Notes: a model not told the origin generated them from the letters alone. A stretch of DNA of 64,000 nt from Streptomyces sp. B21-083 (GCF_036898825.1 NZ_JARUND010000002.1:3968001-4032000), one strand, 5' to 3'. Counted from the first letter of the stretch, positions 52,400 through 61,677 are shown. Numbers and translations are program-made.

Positions 52400-53626
52400 A
52401 TGAGCGCTGCAACCCCTTCCACCGCGCGCCGGGTCTCCGCCCGAGTCGGCGCGATCTCCGAGTCCGCCACCCTCGCCGTGGACGCCAAGGCCAAGGCCCT
52501 GAAGGCCGCCGGGCGCCCGGTGATCGGCTTCGGCGCCGGTGAGCCGGACTTCCCCACCCCGGACTACATCGTCCAGGCCGCCATCGAGGCCTGCTCCAAC
52601 CCGAAGTACCACCGCTACACGCCGGCCGGCGGTCTGCCCGAGCTGAAGGCCGCGATCGTCGCCAAGACGCTCCGCGACTCGGACTACGAGGTGGAAGCCT
52701 CCCAGGTCCTGGTGACCAACGGCGGCAAGCAGGCCATCTACGAGGCGTTCGCCGCGATCCTCGACCCGGGTGACGAGGTCATCGTCCCGGCCCCGTACTG
52801 GACCACGTACCCGGAGTCCATCCGTCTCGCCGGCGGTGTCCCGGTCGAGGTCGTCGCGGACGAGACGACCGGCTACCGGGTCAGCGTGGAACAGCTGGAG
52901 GCGGCCCGCACGGAGCGGACGAAGGTCGTTCTGTTCGTCTCCCCGTCCAACCCGACCGGCGCGGTGTACAGCCCCGAGGACACCGAGGCGATCGGCCGCT
53001 GGGCCGTGGAGCACGGCCTGTGGGTGCTGACGGACGAGATCTACGAGCACCTCGTCTACGGCGACGCGAAGTTCACCTCGCTGCCCGCGATCCTCCCCGA
53101 GCTGCGCGACAAGTGCATCGTGGTCAACGGTGTCGCCAAGACGTACGCCATGACGGGCTGGCGGGTCGGCTGGATCATCGGCCCGAAGGACGTCGTCAAG
53201 GCCGCGACCAACCTCCAGTCGCACGCCACGTCCAACGTGTCGAACGTGGCGCAGATCGCCGCTCTCGCCGCCGTCTCCGGAAACCTGGACGCCGTCGCGG
53301 AGATGCGCGTGGCCTTCGACCGCCGCCGCCACACGATCGTGCGCATGCTCAACGAGATCGACGGCGTGGTCTGCCCGGAGCCCGAGGGCGCCTTCTACGT
53401 CTACCCGTCGGTGAAGGCCCTGCTGGGCAAGGAGATCCGCGGCAAGCGCCCGCAGGACTCGGTCGAGCTGGCCGCCCTGATCCTGGACGAGGTCGAGGTG
53501 GCCGTCGTCCCGGGTGAGGCGTTCGGCACACCGGGCTACCTGCGCCTGTCGTACGCCCTGGGCGACGAGGACCTCGTCGAGGGCATCAGCCGCGTGCAGA
53601 AGCTGCTGGCCGAGGCGAAGGACTGA
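52400..53626 (+). CDS. aspC: Aspartate aminotransferase (PLP fold type I)
   Basis: 408 aa from ATG 52400 ([20 protein letters not shown]); an ATG three codons upstream is in the same context. PLP Lys247 is in [14 protein letters not shown]; conserved [13 protein letters not shown] and [11 protein letters not shown] are present. Transaminates Asp with 2-oxoglutarate. Resembles the remembered S. coelicolor protein next to secE. Promoter not obvious. Confidence 0.95.
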   Translation: MSAATPSTARRVSARVGAISESATLAVDAKAKALKAAGRPVIGFGAGEPDFPTPDYIVQAAIEACSNPKYHRYTPAGGLPELKAAIVAKTLRDSDYEVEASQVLVTNGGKQAIYEAFAAILDPGDEVIVPAPYWTTYPESIRLAGGVPVEVVADETTGYRVSVEQLEAARTERTKVVLFVSPSNPTGAVYSPEDTEAIGRWAVEHGLWVLTDEIYEHLVYGDAKFTSLPAILPELRDKCIVVNGVAKTYAMTGWRVGWIIGPKDVVKAATNLQSHATSNVSNVAQIAALAAVSGNLDAVAEMRVAFDRRRHTIVRMLNEIDGVVCPEPEGAFYVYPSVKALLGKEIRGKRPQDSVELAALILDEVEVAVVPGEAFGTPGYLRLSYALGDEDLVEGISRVQKLLAEAKD

Positions 53627-53640
53627 CCCTGTGACACCGA

Positions 53641-53669
53641 GAGGCCGCTTCCCGAAGGGAAGCGGCCTC
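53641..53669 (+). terminator. Terminator after aspC
   Basis: GAGGCCGCTTCCC (53641-53653) pairs exactly with its complement (53657-53669), loop GAA: 13-bp stem 14 nt past the stop, followed by TTGCGTG. Confidence 0.85.
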
Positions 53670-53760
53670 TTGCGTGTCGGAGTACGAGCGTCAGTGCGAG
53701 CAAGACCACGTTCAGGGAAAGCGCTACCGATACGAGCCGGACGTACGGCAGGATCCGAGA

Positions 53761-54792
53761 ATGGAGCACGTACGTGATGTCTCTGAACTGCCGAAAGCCC
53801 ATCTGCATCTGCACTTCACCGGGTCGATGCGGTCAGCGACCCTGCTGGAACTGGCCGACAAGCACGGTGTGCGGCTGCCCGAGGCGCTGACCGACGCCCT
53901 CACCAGTGGCGAGCCGCCGAAACTCAGGGCGACCGACGAGCGGGGCTGGTTCCGTTTCCAGCGCCTGTACGACGCGGCCCGGTCCTGTCTGCGGGAGCCC
54001 GAGGACATCCAGCGGCTGGTCCGCGAGGCCGCCGAGGAGGATGCGAAGGACGGCTCCGGCTGGCTGGAGATCCAGGTCGACCCGACGTCGTACGCCCCCC
54101 GTCTGGGCGGTCTCATCCCGGCGCTGGAGATCATCCTGGACGCGGTGGAGACGGCGGGCCGGGAGACCGGGATCGGGATGCGGGTCCTGGTGGCCGCGAA
54201 CCGTATGAAGCACCCACTGGACGCACGCACGCTGGCCCGCCTGGCCGTGCGGTACGCGGACCGGGGTGTCGTGGGCTTCGGGCTCTCGAACGACGAGCGG
54301 CGGGGCATGGCCCGGGACTTCGACCGGGCCTTCGCCATCGCGCGCGAGGGCGGTCTGCTGTCGGCCCCGCACGGCGGTGAGCTGACGGGCCCGTCGTCGG
54401 TCCGCGACTGTCTGGACGACCTGCACGCGTCCCGGATCGGCCACGGTGTGCGGGCGGCCGAGGACCCACGCCTGCTGAAGCGCCTCGCGGACCGCCAGAT
54501 CACGTGCGAGGTGTGCCCGGCCTCGAACGTCGCCCTGGGGGTGTACGAGAAGCCCGAGGACGTGCCGTTGCGCAAGCTCTTCGAGGCCGGTGTGCCCCTG
54601 GCCCTGGGCGCCGACGACCCGCTCCTCTTCGGTTCCCGGCTGGCGGCCCAGTACGAGATCGCCCGCGAGTACCACGCCTTCACGGACGCGGAACTGGCCG
54701 AACTGGCCCGGCAGTCGGTACGGGGTTCGGCGGCGCCGGAGGACGTGCGGGCGAAGCTGCTGGCGGGGATCGACGACTGGCTGGTCTCGTAG
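53761..54792 (+). CDS. add: Adenosine deaminase
   Basis: 343 aa from ATG 53761 (MEHVRDVSELPKAHLHLHFT). Metal His16/His18 (HLHLH), catalytic pocket HGGE (usually HAGE), and LGADDPLLFG for the conserved Asp pair; SNVALGVY is also present. Deaminates adenosine to inosine. A longer open frame upstream overlaps the aspC terminator and was rejected. Cytosolic. Confidence 0.93.
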   Translation: MEHVRDVSELPKAHLHLHFTGSMRSATLLELADKHGVRLPEALTDALTSGEPPKLRATDERGWFRFQRLYDAARSCLREPEDIQRLVREAAEEDAKDGSGWLEIQVDPTSYAPRLGGLIPALEIILDAVETAGRETGIGMRVLVAANRMKHPLDARTLARLAVRYADRGVVGFGLSNDERRGMARDFDRAFAIAREGGLLSAPHGGELTGPSSVRDCLDDLHASRIGHGVRAAEDPRLLKRLADRQITCEVCPASNVALGVYEKPEDVPLRKLFEAGVPLALGADDPLLFGSRLAAQYEIAREYHAFTDAELAELARQSVRGSAAPEDVRAKLLAGIDDWLVS

Positions 54793-54829
54793 CCGTAGCC
54801 CTGAAGGGTCGCTTCTCAGAGGTCCCTTC

Positions 54830-55885
54830 TCAGAGGCTGACGCCGACCGTCACCGGTTCGTTGACGAGGGTGACCCCGAAGGCGTCCTGGACACCGGCGA
54901 CGACCTCGCGGGCGAGGGCGAGCAGGTCCTCCGTGGTGGCCCGGCCTCGGTTGGTGAGGGCCAGGGTGTGCTTGGTGGAGATGCGGGCGGGGCCGGTGCC
55001 GTACCCCTTGGTGAAGCCGGCCCTGTCGATCAGCCAGGCCGCCGAGGTCTTGGTGCGGCCCTCTCCGGCCGGGTAGGCGGGCGGTACGGCGTCGGCGCCG
55101 AGCCGCTCCGCCACGCGCGCGTGGAAGGCGGCGAACTCGGCGTCGTCAAGGATCGGGTTGGTGAAGAAGGACCCGGCGGACCAGGTGTCGTGGTCCTCGG
55201 GGTCAAGGACCATGCCCTTGCCCGCGCGCAGCTTCAGCACGGTCTCGCGGGCCGCGTCCAGCGGCACCCGGTCGCCCGGCTCGACACCGAGGGCGCGAGC
55301 CGTCTCGGCGTACTTCAGGGGCGCCGACAGCCCGTCCGCGTCCTCCAGGGCGAATCGGACGCGCAGGACGACATGGCGCTCGGCGTCGGCCTTGAAGCGG
55401 CTGTGGCGGTAAGAGAAGTCGCACTCGGCGCCGGAGAGGGTGACCGTCTCGCGGGTGATCCGGTCGTAGGCGACGACCTCGGTGATCGTCGAGGACACCT
55501 CCTGTCCGTACGCCCCCACGTTCTGGATGGGCGTCGCGCCCGCGGAGCCGGGGATCCCGGCGAGGCACTCGATCCCGGCGAGGCCGGCCTCGACCGTGCG
55601 TGCGACGGCGTCGGTCCACACCTCGCCGGCGGCCAGCTCCACGCCCGTGCCGTCGAGGTCGACTCCGGTCGTGGCGATCCGCAGAGCCGTCCCCGCGAAC
55701 CCCTTGTCGCCGATGACCAGGTTCGAGCCGCCGCCGATGACCAGCAGCGGGGTCCCGGAGTCGTCGGCCTCGCGGACGGCGGCGATCACCTCGGCGTCGG
55801 TGGTCGCCGTGATCAGCCGGTCCGCGGGACCGCCGAGCCGGAAGGTGGTCAGCGGGGCGAGGGGAGCGTCGTGGATTTCCTGCAC
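54830..55885 (-). CDS. murB: UDP-N-acetylenolpyruvoylglucosamine reductase MurB
   Basis: 351 aa, GTG start. FAD-binding type I MurB: LLVIGGGSNLVIGDKGFAGT, IPGSAGATPIQNVGAYGQEV, CDFSYRHSRFK, AGSFFTNPIL (catalytic Ser) and AAWLIDRAG. Converts UDP-GlcNAc-enolpyruvate to UDP-MurNAc in peptidoglycan synthesis. The loss of the C-terminal Glu context was not seen; it ends EPVTVGVSL. Confidence 0.97.
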   Translation of the reverse strand: MQEIHDAPLAPLTTFRLGGPADRLITATTDAEVIAAVREADDSGTPLLVIGGGSNLVIGDKGFAGTALRIATTGVDLDGTGVELAAGEVWTDAVARTVEAGLAGIECLAGIPGSAGATPIQNVGAYGQEVSSTITEVVAYDRITRETVTLSGAECDFSYRHSRFKADAERHVVLRVRFALEDADGLSAPLKYAETARALGVEPGDRVPLDAARETVLKLRAGKGMVLDPEDHDTWSAGSFFTNPILDDAEFAAFHARVAERLGADAVPPAYPAGEGRTKTSAAWLIDRAGFTKGYGTGPARISTKHTLALTNRGRATTEDLLALAREVVAGVQDAFGVTLVNEPVTVGVSL

Positions 55886-56023
55886 GCGCCAAGACTACGA
55901 GACCCCACTGACAGCCCAGGACGAACACGGGGCGCCGACACAGGACGACAGGACGCACGCGCGCGTACGGCCCCGCCCGTGGACGTCGGGGCCGTACGCG
56001 CGCGTGCCGCTGTCCTACGTCGT

Positions 56024-57508
56024 TCAGTGGACGGCACTCTCCAGGACCGGGACCCGCTCGGCGGAGTCCGTCACCGGCGCGGGGCGGCGGGCGGCCGGGA
56101 TCAGCAGGGCCGCGACGCCCGCGAGGGCGACAACCGCCGAACCGACCACCAGGGCGGGCCGGAGGCCGTCGACGAAGGTCTGGCCGCTCTCGTAGCCGCC
56201 CTGGGCCGCGAAGATCGATCCCATGACGGCGATTCCGAGGGCGCCGCCGACCTCGCGCAGTGCGTTGTTGGCGCCGGAGGCGATGCCCTGCTCGCTCGGG
56301 CGGACCCCGGACATCACCAGGTTGGCGGCCGGGGCGAAGAACAGGGCCATGCCGATGCCACTGATGATCAGGCCGGGCAGCTGGATGGCGTAGGAGGCGT
56401 CCGCGGTGACCACGGAGGCCATGTAGCCGAGGCCGGCGGCCTGGAGGAAGAGACCGGTGGCGACGACCGGCCGGCCGCCTATCCGGTCGGAGAGGATGCC
56501 TGCGATCGGGGCGACGAGCATCGGCATACCGGTCCAGGGCAGCATCCGCAGGCCCGCCTCGGTGGGCGAGTAGCCGAGCACGCCCTGCATGTACTGGCTG
56601 AGCAGGAAGATCGACCCGAACATCCCGAGGAACATCAGCAGGGAGGCCGCGTTGATCCCGGCGAAGGCGCGGGAGCGGAAGAGCCGCATGGGCAGCATCG
56701 GGTTCTTCGCCCGGGTGCCGTGGACGACGAAGGCGACGAGGAGCGCGCTGCCCGCGAGCAGTCCGGTCAGGACGTAGGAGCTGGTCCAGCCGTCGGCCGG
56801 GCCGCGCACGAGCCCGTAGACGATGCCGAACAGGCCACCGCTGGCCAGCAGGGTGCCGGTGATGTCGAGCGGGGCGCCGGTACCGTGCGACTCGGCGAGG
56901 CGCAGCCGGGCGAGCGGCAGCAGGGCGAGGCCCAGCGGAACGTTCAGCCAGAAGATCCAGTGCCAGGAGATGTGCTCGGTAAGGCTGCCTCCGATGAGCG
57001 GACCGGAGGCCACCGCGAGTCCGTTCACGGCGCCCCAGATACCGAACGCCATCCCGCGTTTCGCGGCCGGGACGGCTGCGGTGAGCAGGGTCAGCGTCAG
57101 CGGCATCATGATCGCCGCGCCGACGCCCTGGACCGCGCGGGCCGCGATCAGCGAGTCGATGCCGGGTGCCATGGCCGCGGCGGCGGAGGCGCCGGTGAAG
57201 ACGGTGAGCCCGGCGAGGAAGAGCCGGCGTCGGCCGAAACGGTCGCCGAGAGCCGCGCCGAACATCAGCAGGACCGCGAAGGTGAGCGTGTAGGCACTCA
57301 CGGTCCATTCCAGGTCGTCCAGCGCTCCCCCGAGGTCCTTGCGGATGGAGGGCAGCGCGGTGGTGACGACGAGGTTGTCGAGGGCCGCCATGAATCCGGC
57401 GACGCTGGTGATGACGAGGGCCCAGACGGCTCCGCCGCGTGGTGTGCCGGTCTTGCCCTGCTCGCTCTGTTCGCTCTCTTCGCGCTGCTTGCCCTGCCGC
57501 TGTGACAT
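56024..57508 (-). CDS. MFS drug:proton antiporter, DHA2 (14-TM) family
   Basis: 494 aa, ATG 57508 with AGGGGGAG before it. Begins with a polar/charged segment, then about 14 hydrophobic helices; LGDRFGRRRLFLAGL is the conserved loop 2-3 motif A. EmrB/QacA-type efflux. Likely repressed by the upstream TetR gene; a matching operator lies in the intergenic region at 57552-57571. Confidence 0.93.
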   Translation of the reverse strand: MSQRQGKQREESEQSEQGKTGTPRGGAVWALVITSVAGFMAALDNLVVTTALPSIRKDLGGALDDLEWTVSAYTLTFAVLLMFGAALGDRFGRRRLFLAGLTVFTGASAAAAMAPGIDSLIAARAVQGVGAAIMMPLTLTLLTAAVPAAKRGMAFGIWGAVNGLAVASGPLIGGSLTEHISWHWIFWLNVPLGLALLPLARLRLAESHGTGAPLDITGTLLASGGLFGIVYGLVRGPADGWTSSYVLTGLLAGSALLVAFVVHGTRAKNPMLPMRLFRSRAFAGINAASLLMFLGMFGSIFLLSQYMQGVLGYSPTEAGLRMLPWTGMPMLVAPIAGILSDRIGGRPVVATGLFLQAAGLGYMASVVTADASYAIQLPGLIISGIGMALFFAPAANLVMSGVRPSEQGIASGANNALREVGGALGIAVMGSIFAAQGGYESGQTFVDGLRPALVVGSAVVALAGVAALLIPAARRPAPVTDSAERVPVLESAVH

Positions 57509-57551
57509 CGCTCCCCCTGGGGATGATCGCTACTGGTGATTTCGATGTGGA

Positions 57552-57571
57552 TTTAGTTATTGATCACTAAC
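57552..57571. promoter_or_regulatory. TetR operator upstream of MFS transporter
   Basis: TTTAGTTATTGATCACTAAC shares half-sites TTAGT / CACTAA(C) with 58184-58203. It lies 44 bp upstream of the transporter ATG, where repression would block transcription. Confidence 0.6.
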
Positions 57572-57614
57572 TTTGATGCCCAGACGAAAGCCGCGGACTC
57601 CGCCCGGCGGACCG

Positions 57615-58175
57615 TCAGACCTCGCCCCGCCCCTTGATCTGCGCCGAGGGCCACATCCCTCGCCAGGCTCGATGGCCGGGCGGGAACCCCATGGCCGCAA
57701 GGGTGTTGATGAGCATCCCGTACGCCAGGAAGGTCGTCGTCTCCTCCCCCACGGGCACCTCGACGGCGTCCTGGAGCTTCATCCAGCCGGCCCTCACGGC
57801 CTCGCCGAACTCATGGTCGCCCTCGGCCTCGGCGGCGGCGACAGCCACGTAGATCTGCATCTGCATCTGCAGCCGCTCGGGGTGCTCACTGATCAACCGT
57901 GCGTACGCGTCCGCCATGGAATGCAGGGCCTGCTCACCCTCCAGCCCTTCGGCGGCCTCCTCCATGACCCGGCACACATCGCTCATGCACCGCTGGGAGG
58001 CGGCGGCGAAGATCGCCTTCTTGCCCGGGAAGAGCCGGAAGAGGTACGGCTGCGAGACGCCCACCCGCCTGGCGATCGCCTCGGTGGAGGTGCCGTAGTA
58101 GCCCCTCTGCGCGAACTCGGCGATCGCCGCGCGAATGACGCTCTCGCGTCGCTCTTCTGCGCTCATCCTGACCAT
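57615..58175 (-). CDS. TetR-family repressor of the efflux pump
   Basis: 186 aa. HTH at about 20-55 (TSTEAIARRVGVSQPYLFRL FPGKK), ligand-binding helical core after it. The start may be ATG 58175 or 58166; no clear Shine-Dalgarno, so the transcript may be leaderless. An operator lies just upstream (58184-58203), suggesting autorepression, and it is codirectional with the transporter gene. Confidence 0.92.
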   Translation of the reverse strand: MVRMSAEERRESVIRAAIAEFAQRGYYGTSTEAIARRVGVSQPYLFRLFPGKKAIFAAASQRCMSDVCRVMEEAAEGLEGEQALHSMADAYARLISEHPERLQMQMQIYVAVAAAEAEGDHEFGEAVRAGWMKLQDAVEVPVGEETTTFLAYGMLINTLAAMGFPPGHRAWRGMWPSAQIKGRGEV

Positions 58176-58183
58176 GTGAGTAA

Positions 58184-58203
58184 GTTAGTGCTCAATCACT
58201 AAC
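58184..58203. promoter_or_regulatory. TetR operator upstream of the tetR gene
   Basis: GTTAGTGCTCAATCACTAAC, a 7+7 bp inverted repeat with a 6-bp centre. It starts eight bp upstream of the tetR ATG and overlaps the 3' end of the neighbouring CGNR gene; matches the site at 57552-57571. Confidence 0.65.
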
Positions 58204-58887
58204 TACGTCAAGAGGTCCGCCTCCACCCTTCCCACCCCCGGAACGGGCCCGGCGATGGGCGGCCACCCGCTCGCGGGTCGCACAACGGCGCGAACAGTAG
58301 TGCCGTTCTGGCCCGCGCCCCTGGGTGACGAAGACGTTCTCGCAGCTCACCGACGCGCAGACAGCCCCCGGCGGACGCTGGTGCTCCCAGACGAGCACGG
58401 CCAGCGCGAGACAGGAGGAGCCGAGAAACCACTCCCCCCAGGGCCCGTCGTCGTCCCGGTCGACATGCGGATGCCAGGGCGTGTGCCCCGCGTGCGAGGT
58501 CAGGCGCAGCGGCCCGGCACGGTCGAGGAGCAGCCGGTTCAACAGGCCGGCGGCCCGGTCCACATCCCCGGCACCGAAGACCTCACGCAGGAGGAGCGCC
58601 GCCTCGCGCATCCCGTCGACGTCATGGGCGGCGAGGTCGAGCAGGCCCGGCTCGCCGTGTTCCCGGAGTACGGCGACGATCGCGCCCGGGGACGCGGGAC
58701 CACCGCGGGTCAGAGCGTTCACCAGGGCGGCGGCACGGCGGGCGTTGGCGAGTACGGAGTGCCGGGTGGACCGGGCACCGGAGGCACCGGACGCACCGGA
58801 CGCACCGGACGCACCGAAGGCATGCGAGGCACCGGAGGCATCGGCAGGAGGTGGGGCGGGAGCGGGCACGCAGAGAATGTAACGCAT
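58192..58887 (-). CDS. CGNR zinc-finger (ABATE domain) regulator
   Basis: 231 aa. Residues 19-40 are SGA-repeats (9-bp DNA repeats). ABATE-like helical centre, then a C-terminal zinc knuckle: Cys-x4-Cys (CASVSC), ENVFVTQ and HYCSRRC, followed by basic AAHRRAR. Family members are putative stress-responsive regulators. Divergent from the MFS gene at 58926. Start ATG 58887 has little Shine-Dalgarno; alternative internal starts are possible. Confidence 0.85.
   Translation of the reverse strand: MRYILCVPAPAPPPADASGASHAFGASGASGASGASGARSTRHSVLANARRAAALVNALTRGGPASPGAIVAVLREHGEPGLLDLAAHDVDGMREAALLLREVFGAGDVDRAAGLLNRLLLDRAGPLRLTSHAGHTPWHPHVDRDDDGPWGEWFLGSSCLALAVLVWEHQRPPGAVCASVSCENVFVTQGRGPERHYCSRRCATRERVAAHRRARSGGGKGGGGPLDVVSD
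58775..58846 (-). repeat. 9-bp tandem repeat (GCACCGGAC) in CGNR gene
   Basis: Eight 9-bp units from 58775, four matching GCACCGGA[C/G] exactly and the rest diverging (e.g. GCATGCGAG), encoding SGA. In frame; could vary in copy number by slippage. Confidence 0.75.
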
Positions 58888-58925
58888 ATTGCAGAGTTTT
58901 GAGTTACTTACCTAACGTCGCTGGA

Positions 58926-60125
58926 ATGAAGAGGCTTCACGGGACCAGGCCGACAGCGGCGTATCTGGCCGGGGCGACGGCGGCCCGCACCGGCGACGAG
59001 ATGTCGGGGCCGGCGCTGCTGCTGGCCGGGTACGCGATCACGGGGTCGGCTGCCGAGGCGTCGGCGTTGCTCGCGGGCATCACGATCGCGGCGGCGGTCG
59101 GCGGCCCGCCGCTCGGGGCGCTCCTGGACCGGGCGGTACGACCAGGCCGCCTGCTGGCCGTCGCGCTGGCCCTCTACGCGACCGGCCTGGTGGCGATCCT
59201 GGCCGTACTCGGCCGTGTGCCGCTGCCAATCGTCGTCCTGGTCGCGGTGGCCCCGGGCCTCCTCGGACCGGCGCTGTCGGGCGGCTGGACGGCCCAGCTG
59301 CCCCGGGTGGTCCCGCCCGGGACCCTGCCCCACGCGAACGCCCTCGACGCGATGACGTACGGCGTCGCCGGCCTCACCGGACCTGCGCTGGCCGGAATGG
59401 CCGCACAGCTGTTTGGGGCGTTGGGGGGAGTTGTCGTGTCCGTCGCACTGATCGGGCTTGCGCTGCCCGTGGCGTGGGGCCTGCCGGCAGTTCCCGTATC
59501 AGCGGTGGGGGCCGAAGGCTCGGTGACCGCCGACCTCCTGGCAGGCACGCGCCACATCCTTCGCAGCCGACCGCTCGCCCGGGTGACTCTCACCTCGGTC
59601 CTCTCCTGCACGGGCCAGGGCATGCTGATCGCCTGCGTACCCCTGCTCGGGGAACGGGTGCTCGGCGGAGCCGCCCACGGCACGATGCTGCTGTCCTGCA
59701 CAGCCGTCTCGGCGCTCACCACGAACGCCGTACTGGCCCGTTTCCCGCCCCGCTGTGCCCCGGACACGCTCGTCTGGGCCGGGGCTCTGTTCCAGTCGGC
59801 GGCACTGGCGCTGGCGGCGACCGGCCGACCGTTCCTCGTCCTGGCCGCCGTACTGGTCGCCGGGGTCGGTGAGGGGCCGCAGCTGACCGCTCTGTTCGCG
59901 GTACGTCACCGGGAGGCGCCCGAGCGGCTGCGCGGGCAGATCTTCACGACGGGGGCCAGTTTGAAGATCACCGGGTTCGCGGTGGGTGCCGGATTCGCCG
60001 GACCGCTGACCACATGGTCCCTGCCGGGAACGCTGCTGACGGCGGCGGGCGTGGAACTGCTGGCGGTGCTGGCCTTCTTCACGCTCGTACCGAGGCTGTT
60101 TCTTCTCAAAGAAGAGGTCGAGTAA
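58926..60125 (+). CDS. MFS transporter, 12-TM
   Basis: 399 aa from ATG 58926 (MKRLHGTRPTAAYLAGATAA). About 12 hydrophobic helices and a polar central loop (EGSVTADLLAGTRHILRS). Substrate unknown; probably efflux. Divergent from the CGNR gene, which may regulate it. A longer reading frame would start inside the CGNR coding region and was rejected. Confidence 0.85.
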   Translation: MKRLHGTRPTAAYLAGATAARTGDEMSGPALLLAGYAITGSAAEASALLAGITIAAAVGGPPLGALLDRAVRPGRLLAVALALYATGLVAILAVLGRVPLPIVVLVAVAPGLLGPALSGGWTAQLPRVVPPGTLPHANALDAMTYGVAGLTGPALAGMAAQLFGALGGVVVSVALIGLALPVAWGLPAVPVSAVGAEGSVTADLLAGTRHILRSRPLARVTLTSVLSCTGQGMLIACVPLLGERVLGGAAHGTMLLSCTAVSALTTNAVLARFPPRCAPDTLVWAGALFQSAALALAATGRPFLVLAAVLVAGVGEGPQLTALFAVRHREAPERLRGQIFTTGASLKITGFAVGAGFAGPLTTWSLPGTLLTAAGVELLAVLAFFTLVPRLFLLKEEVE

Positions 60126-60156
60126 GGGGCGCCCGCAATTGGCGAGCGCCCCTTAC
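60122..60156. terminator. Bidirectional terminator after MFS gene
   Basis: GTAAGGGGCGC (60122-60132) pairs with GCGCCCCTTAC (60146-60156), 13-nt loop. It starts inside the MFS stop codon region and lies 36 nt past the MaoC gene stop on the other strand. Confidence 0.82.
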
Positions 60157-60191
60157 CCGAAGCCGAAGCAAGAATCTCCGAAATGGCGTGC

Positions 60192-60641
60192 TCAGCGCAG
60201 GCGGACGACAGCCCGGGACATGCCCAGCACCTTCTGGCCCGCGCACTTCGCGAGGAGATCGACGCGGACCGTGTTGTCGTCGAGCTTGGCCCCGACCTTG
60301 CCGCTGACCTCGATGGTGGCGCCCTGGCCGTCGTTGGGGACGACGACCGGCTTGGTGAAGCGGACGCCGTACTCGACGACCGCTCCCGGGTCGCCGACCC
60401 AGTCGGTGACGACGCGGATCGCCTCGGCCATCGTGAACATGCCGTGCGCGATGACGTCGGGCAGTCCGACCTCGACCGCGAACTTCTCGTTCCAGTGGAT
60501 GGGGTTGAAGTCCCCGGAGGCGCCCGCGTACCGGACGAGCGTGGCACGGGTCACGGGAAAGGTCTGGGCGGGCAGCTCGGTGCCCACCTCCACATTGGCG
60601 TAGGAGATCCTCGCGGAATCGTTCGCGGAATTGGCCGTCAT
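60192..60641 (-). CDS. MaoC-like dehydratase, HadB-type
   Basis: 149 aa hotdog-fold protein. Catalytic Asp/His motif: AGASGDFNPIHWNEKFAVEV, then IAHGMFTMAEA. In mycobacteria the adjacent HadA/HadB/HadC (3R)-hydroxyacyl-ACP dehydratase genes lie beside rpmG and secE, as here. Expressed three bases after the HadA-type gene. Confidence 0.9.
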   Translation of the reverse strand: MTANSANDSARISYANVEVGTELPAQTFPVTRATLVRYAGASGDFNPIHWNEKFAVEVGLPDVIAHGMFTMAEAIRVVTDWVGDPGAVVEYGVRFTKPVVVPNDGQGATIEVSGKVGAKLDDNTVRVDLLAKCAGQKVLGMSRAVVRLR

Positions 60642-60644
60642 GGG

Positions 60645-61097
60645 TCAGCCCTCCTCGGCCGCGCGAGCGACGAGCTTGGTCCAGGCGGTCACGACGTGCT
60701 CGCCGGCCTCGTCGTGGACCTCGCCGCGGATGTCGATGATCTCGTTGCCCGCCATGGACTTGATGGCCTCGATGGTCGAGGTGACGCTGAGCCGGTCACC
60801 CGCACGGACGGGGCGGACGTAGGCGAACTTCTGGTCGCCGTGCACCACCCGGCTGTAGTCCAGGCCGAGCCGCGGGTCCGCCACGACGTCTCCCGCCGCC
60901 TTGAATGTGATTGCGAACACAAAAGTGGGCGGGGCGATCACATCGGCGTGACCTAGGGCCTTGGCGGCCTCGGGGTCCGTGTACGCGGGGTTGGTGTCCC
61001 CCACCGCTTCCGCGAACTCGCGGATCTTCTCCCGGCCGACCTCATAGGGCTCGGTGGGCGGATAGGACCGCCCCACGAAGGACTGGTCGAGCGCCAT
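60645..61097 (-). CDS. MaoC-like dehydratase, HadA-type (partner lacking hydratase motif)
   Basis: 150 aa from ATG 61097 (MALDQSFVGRSYPPTEPYEV). Hotdog fold with YTDPEAAKALGHADVIAPPT but without the D-x-N-P-x-H motif, as in HadA/HadC, which stabilise the HadB catalytic chain. Upstream extension of the frame was rejected. Downstream of rpmG with a terminator between. Confidence 0.87.
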   Translation of the reverse strand: MALDQSFVGRSYPPTEPYEVGREKIREFAEAVGDTNPAYTDPEAAKALGHADVIAPPTFVFAITFKAAGDVVADPRLGLDYSRVVHGDQKFAYVRPVRAGDRLSVTSTIEAIKSMAGNEIIDIRGEVHDEAGEHVVTAWTKLVARAAEEG

Positions 61098-61182
61098 GGG
61101 CTCGCAACCTCCTGAATCGCATCCTGAGTCGCACTGGTCACGCGACCGCATGGTTCACAGCTGGTGGGCTGGTCTAACGACG

Positions 61183-61217
61183 CGAGGCCGCCCCCCAACC
61201 AACAGGGGACGGCCTCG
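61183..61217 (-). terminator. Hairpin after rpmG
   Basis: CGAGGCCG (from 61183) and CGGCCTCG (to 61217), continued inside by CCCC/GGGG. Lies 16 nt past the rpmG stop; separates rpmG from the MaoC pair. Confidence 0.6.
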
Positions 61218-61232
61218 ACGTACGAGCCTGAA

Positions 61233-61397
61233 TTATCGCGTTTCGCGATGCGCGGTGTGCGCATTGCAACGCGGGCAGTGCTTCTTCATCTCCAGTCGAT
61301 CCGGGTTGTTACGCCGGTTCTTCTTGGTGATGTAGTTCCGCTCCTTGCACTCCACGCAGGCCAGCGTGATCTTCGGGCGGACGTCGGTGGCAGCCAC
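61233..61397 (-). CDS. rpmG: 50S ribosomal protein L33, zinc-binding type
   Basis: 54 aa, shorter than typical gene-finder thresholds. GTG start at 61397 with AGGAG seven bases before it. Sequence [20 protein letters not shown] ... [17 protein letters not shown]; zinc site Cys14/Cys17 and Cys41/Cys44. Located between tRNA-Met and the hadA-like gene as in other actinobacteria. Confidence 0.95.
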   Translation of the reverse strand: MAATDVRPKITLACVECKERNYITKKNRRNNPDRLEMKKHCPRCNAHTAHRETR

Positions 61398-61485
61398 AGG
61401 AGTGCTCCTTGACGAACGGATGGGACGATGAACGCATACGAGAGTAGCCGATCGAAGGACCGACCCCGCAATCGGCTACTGTCAG

Positions 61486-61558
61486 TAGCGGTGACCGGAC
61501 TTGAACCGGTGACACAGCGATTATGAGCCGCTTGCTCTACCGACTGAGCTACACCGCT
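61486..61558 (-). tRNA. tRNA-Met (CAT anticodon)
   Basis: 73 nt, minus. Acceptor AGCGGTG / CACCGCT, D-arm GCTCAGTCGGTAGAGC, anticodon loop CTCATAA on a five-pair stem including one G-T, T-arm ACCGG/CCGGT, discriminator A. The A:T first acceptor pair does not match the usual initiator mismatch, so it is elongator Met. Confidence 0.95.
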
Positions 61559-61604
61559 GTGATGCGATCGGGCCCCGTCTTGCGACGGGGACCTCTCGCA
61601 CCAG

Positions 61605-61677
61605 AGCCCCAATACGGAATCGAACCGTAGACCTTCTCCTTACCATGGAGACGCTCTACCGACTGAGCTATTGGGGC
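61605..61677 (-). tRNA. tRNA-Thr (GGT anticodon)
   Basis: 73 nt, minus. Acceptor GCCCCAA / TTGGGGC, D-arm GCTCAGTCGGTAGAGC, anticodon arm TCTCC-ATGGTAA-GGAGA with GGT, T-arm TACGG-TTCGATT-CCGTA, discriminator T. A CCCCGTC/GACGGGG hairpin (61573-61590) separates it from tRNA-Met. Confidence 0.95.

Noticed and set aside
54590..57505. Plus-strand 971-codon frame over add, murB and the MFS gene
   Set aside because: Crosses several genuine genes and shows only low-complexity composition.
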